Assembly: GCA_030149995.1 (NCBI GenBank)
Contig: JASLGV010000027.1
Coordinates: forward strand, 1 to 6,329
DNA length: 6,329 bases
Reading direction: 5' to 3'
From: Pedobacter sp.
Lineage (GTDB): Bacteria > Bacteroidota > Bacteroidia > Sphingobacteriales > Sphingobacteriaceae
Positions 5,645 to 6,329 of the stretch are shown piece by piece. The notes under the pieces were generated by a model. The model did not search any database. It saw nothing but the letters and a program-made list of their open reading frames with translations, and was not told the DNA's origin. Each line of letters opens with the position of its first letter. The stretch's first letter is position 1. Position numbers and translations under genes: made by a program.

Positions 5645-6211
5645 ATGCACGAGATAGAGCCTTATTACCAATGGAGAGATGAATATATCTCGGCAGAAGA
5701 TGAGCGTTCGCCATTTTACAATACAGAGTACTCAGAACTATATTTTGACAAGCAGATTTATAATTTTTTGCTTCACCCGCAATGGGATGAATTTGGTTCG
5801 GGTACCCTTTACATGAAAGTGCTTTTTGCTGATTACGACCGCGGGTATGCCATTATAGAATTTATTGGCGAGTGGAACGATGCGATTAGCAACGATATTA
5901 TGCTGTTAAAACGCGATATTATCGAGCTTATGATGGATGAGGGCATTAACAAATTTATCCTGATTGGCGAAAATGTATTGAATTTTCACGCTTCAGATGA
6001 CAGTTACTACGAAGAATGGTTCCAGGAGGTAGATGAGGGCTGGATTGTTGGCTTAAACTTCAACGAACATGTGATTCGTGAATTCAGGGATAACAACATT
6101 GATTACTACATCAATTTTGGCGGGGAATTTGATCATATGCCTTGGAGAACGCTCAAACCTCTTCAACTCTTTAAAAAAGTTGAGGAATTGCTGACAAAAA
6201 GACTAAATTAA
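5645..6211 (+). CDS. Uncharacterised acidic, aromatic-rich protein downstream of murQ
   Basis: I do not recognise a named domain in this 188-residue protein. It is strongly acidic (38 Asp/Glu against 16 Lys/Arg) and rich in aromatics (14 Tyr, 14 Phe, 6 Trp). It has no signal peptide or membrane segment, so it is probably cytoplasmic. From about residue 54 the hydrophobicity pattern suggests an alternating alpha/beta fold. Strands appear near 54-62 and 68-75, a helix near 81-99, a strand KFILIG (103-108), a strand WIVGLNF (133-139), a helix 141-150, and a strand DYYINFGG (153-160) before a C-terminal helix. The layout loosely recalls STAS-like folds, but I see no defining motif. It starts 37 nt after murQ on the same strand, with no promoter-like sequence between, so co-transcription is likely. 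The ATG chosen is the first in frame; the next Met is at residue 57. The open frame, codon use and spacing support a real gene. Confidence 0.85.
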   Translation: MHEIEPYYQWRDEYISAEDERSPFYNTEYSELYFDKQIYNFLLHPQWDEFGSGTLYMKVLFADYDRGYAIIEFIGEWNDAISNDIMLLKRDIIELMMDEGINKFILIGENVLNFHASDDSYYEEWFQEVDEGWIVGLNFNEHVIREFRDNNIDYYINFGGEFDHMPWRTLKPLQLFKKVEELLTKRLN

Positions 6212-6249
6212 TTGTTTATTTTTAAAAAATTTAACAACACAATTGAACA

Positions 6250-6329
6250 ATGGAACAACAAAATTATCAGTATCAGGAAAATAGTGTATTCGTACAGGAA
6301 GGTTCTGTTTCCAAGAAATTCTTTGCAAA
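6250..6329 (+). CDS. 5' end of a gene truncated by the window edge, possibly a Bax inhibitor-1/YccA family membrane protein
   Basis: An ATG at 6250 opens a frame that stays open to the window end: 26 complete codons plus two bases. The peptide begins MEQQNYQYQ, is Gln/Asn/Tyr-rich, and ends SVSKKFFA. A polar N-terminus leading into a VSKKFF-type stretch resembles, from memory, Bacteroidota Bax-inhibitor-1 (YccA/YbhL-like) proteins, where the first transmembrane helix follows at once. No membrane segment falls inside the window, so the family is tentative. It starts 38 nt after the preceding gene, almost the same spacing as between murQ and that gene, which suggests one operon. The gap contains an A/T-rich nested inverted repeat: AATTGT (6210-6215) with ACAATT (6239-6244), and ATTTTT/AAAAAT inside it (6218-6230). 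Confidence 0.5.
   Translation, partial: MEQQNYQYQENSVFVQEGSVSKKFFA

Noticed and set aside
1..6329. CRISPR arrays, tRNA or rRNA genes, transposases, toxin-antitoxin or defence genes
   Set aside because: No regularly spaced direct repeats, cloverleaf-type segments, transposase motifs or defence domains were seen on either strand.

Overview
The window looks like ordinary chromosome of a Bacteroidota bacterium, most likely a Sphingobacteriaceae member (Pedobacter-like). This rests on several signs. The DNA is AT-rich. Start codons sit behind A/T-rich leaders with almost no usable Shine-Dalgarno sites. Several genes have Bacteroidota-type -7 boxes (TAnnTTTG) a short way upstream. The protein families also fit: KsgA with an NFPYNIS motif, a Lin1944-like SDR, and an S41 protease next to murQ. 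The genus is inference; no rRNA or other marker gene is present.

Layout. rsmA/ksgA (77-862, +) comes first, with a promoter-like sequence just upstream. It converges on a small SDR-fold protein (892-1488, -) that lacks the normal SDR catalytic Tyr/Lys. Upstream of the SDR on the same strand, after 97 nt, is a PLP-dependent histidine-decarboxylase-like enzyme (1586-2740, -). The 97-nt gap holds a long nested inverted repeat ending 4 nt before the SDR start codon. A 250-nt intergenic region (2741-2991) follows, with a -7 box for the decarboxylase, a perfect 18-bp A/T palindrome and a weak hairpin. Next is a membrane-anchored S41/C-terminal processing protease (2992-4602, -). A 189-nt divergent region separates it from murQ (4792-5607, +). 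murQ is followed after 37 nt by an unrecognised acidic, aromatic-rich protein (5645-6211, +). After another 38 nt comes the truncated start of a gene whose N-terminus resembles Bax-inhibitor-1/YccA-type proteins (6250 to the window end).

How the genes relate. rsmA is translation housekeeping and seems unrelated to its neighbours. The protease (envelope proteolysis) and MurQ (recycling of the cell-wall sugar MurNAc-6-P) form a divergent envelope-related pair. murQ and the two genes after it probably form one transcription unit. The decarboxylase and SDR may be co-transcribed, but nothing shows that they share a pathway.

I found no CRISPR array, insertion sequence, tRNA, rRNA, phage gene or recognisable defence system. 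I do not see a convincing new system here. The items most worth a second look are the structured leader before the SDR, the catalytically degenerate SDR, the substrate of the decarboxylase, and the unknown protein behind murQ.
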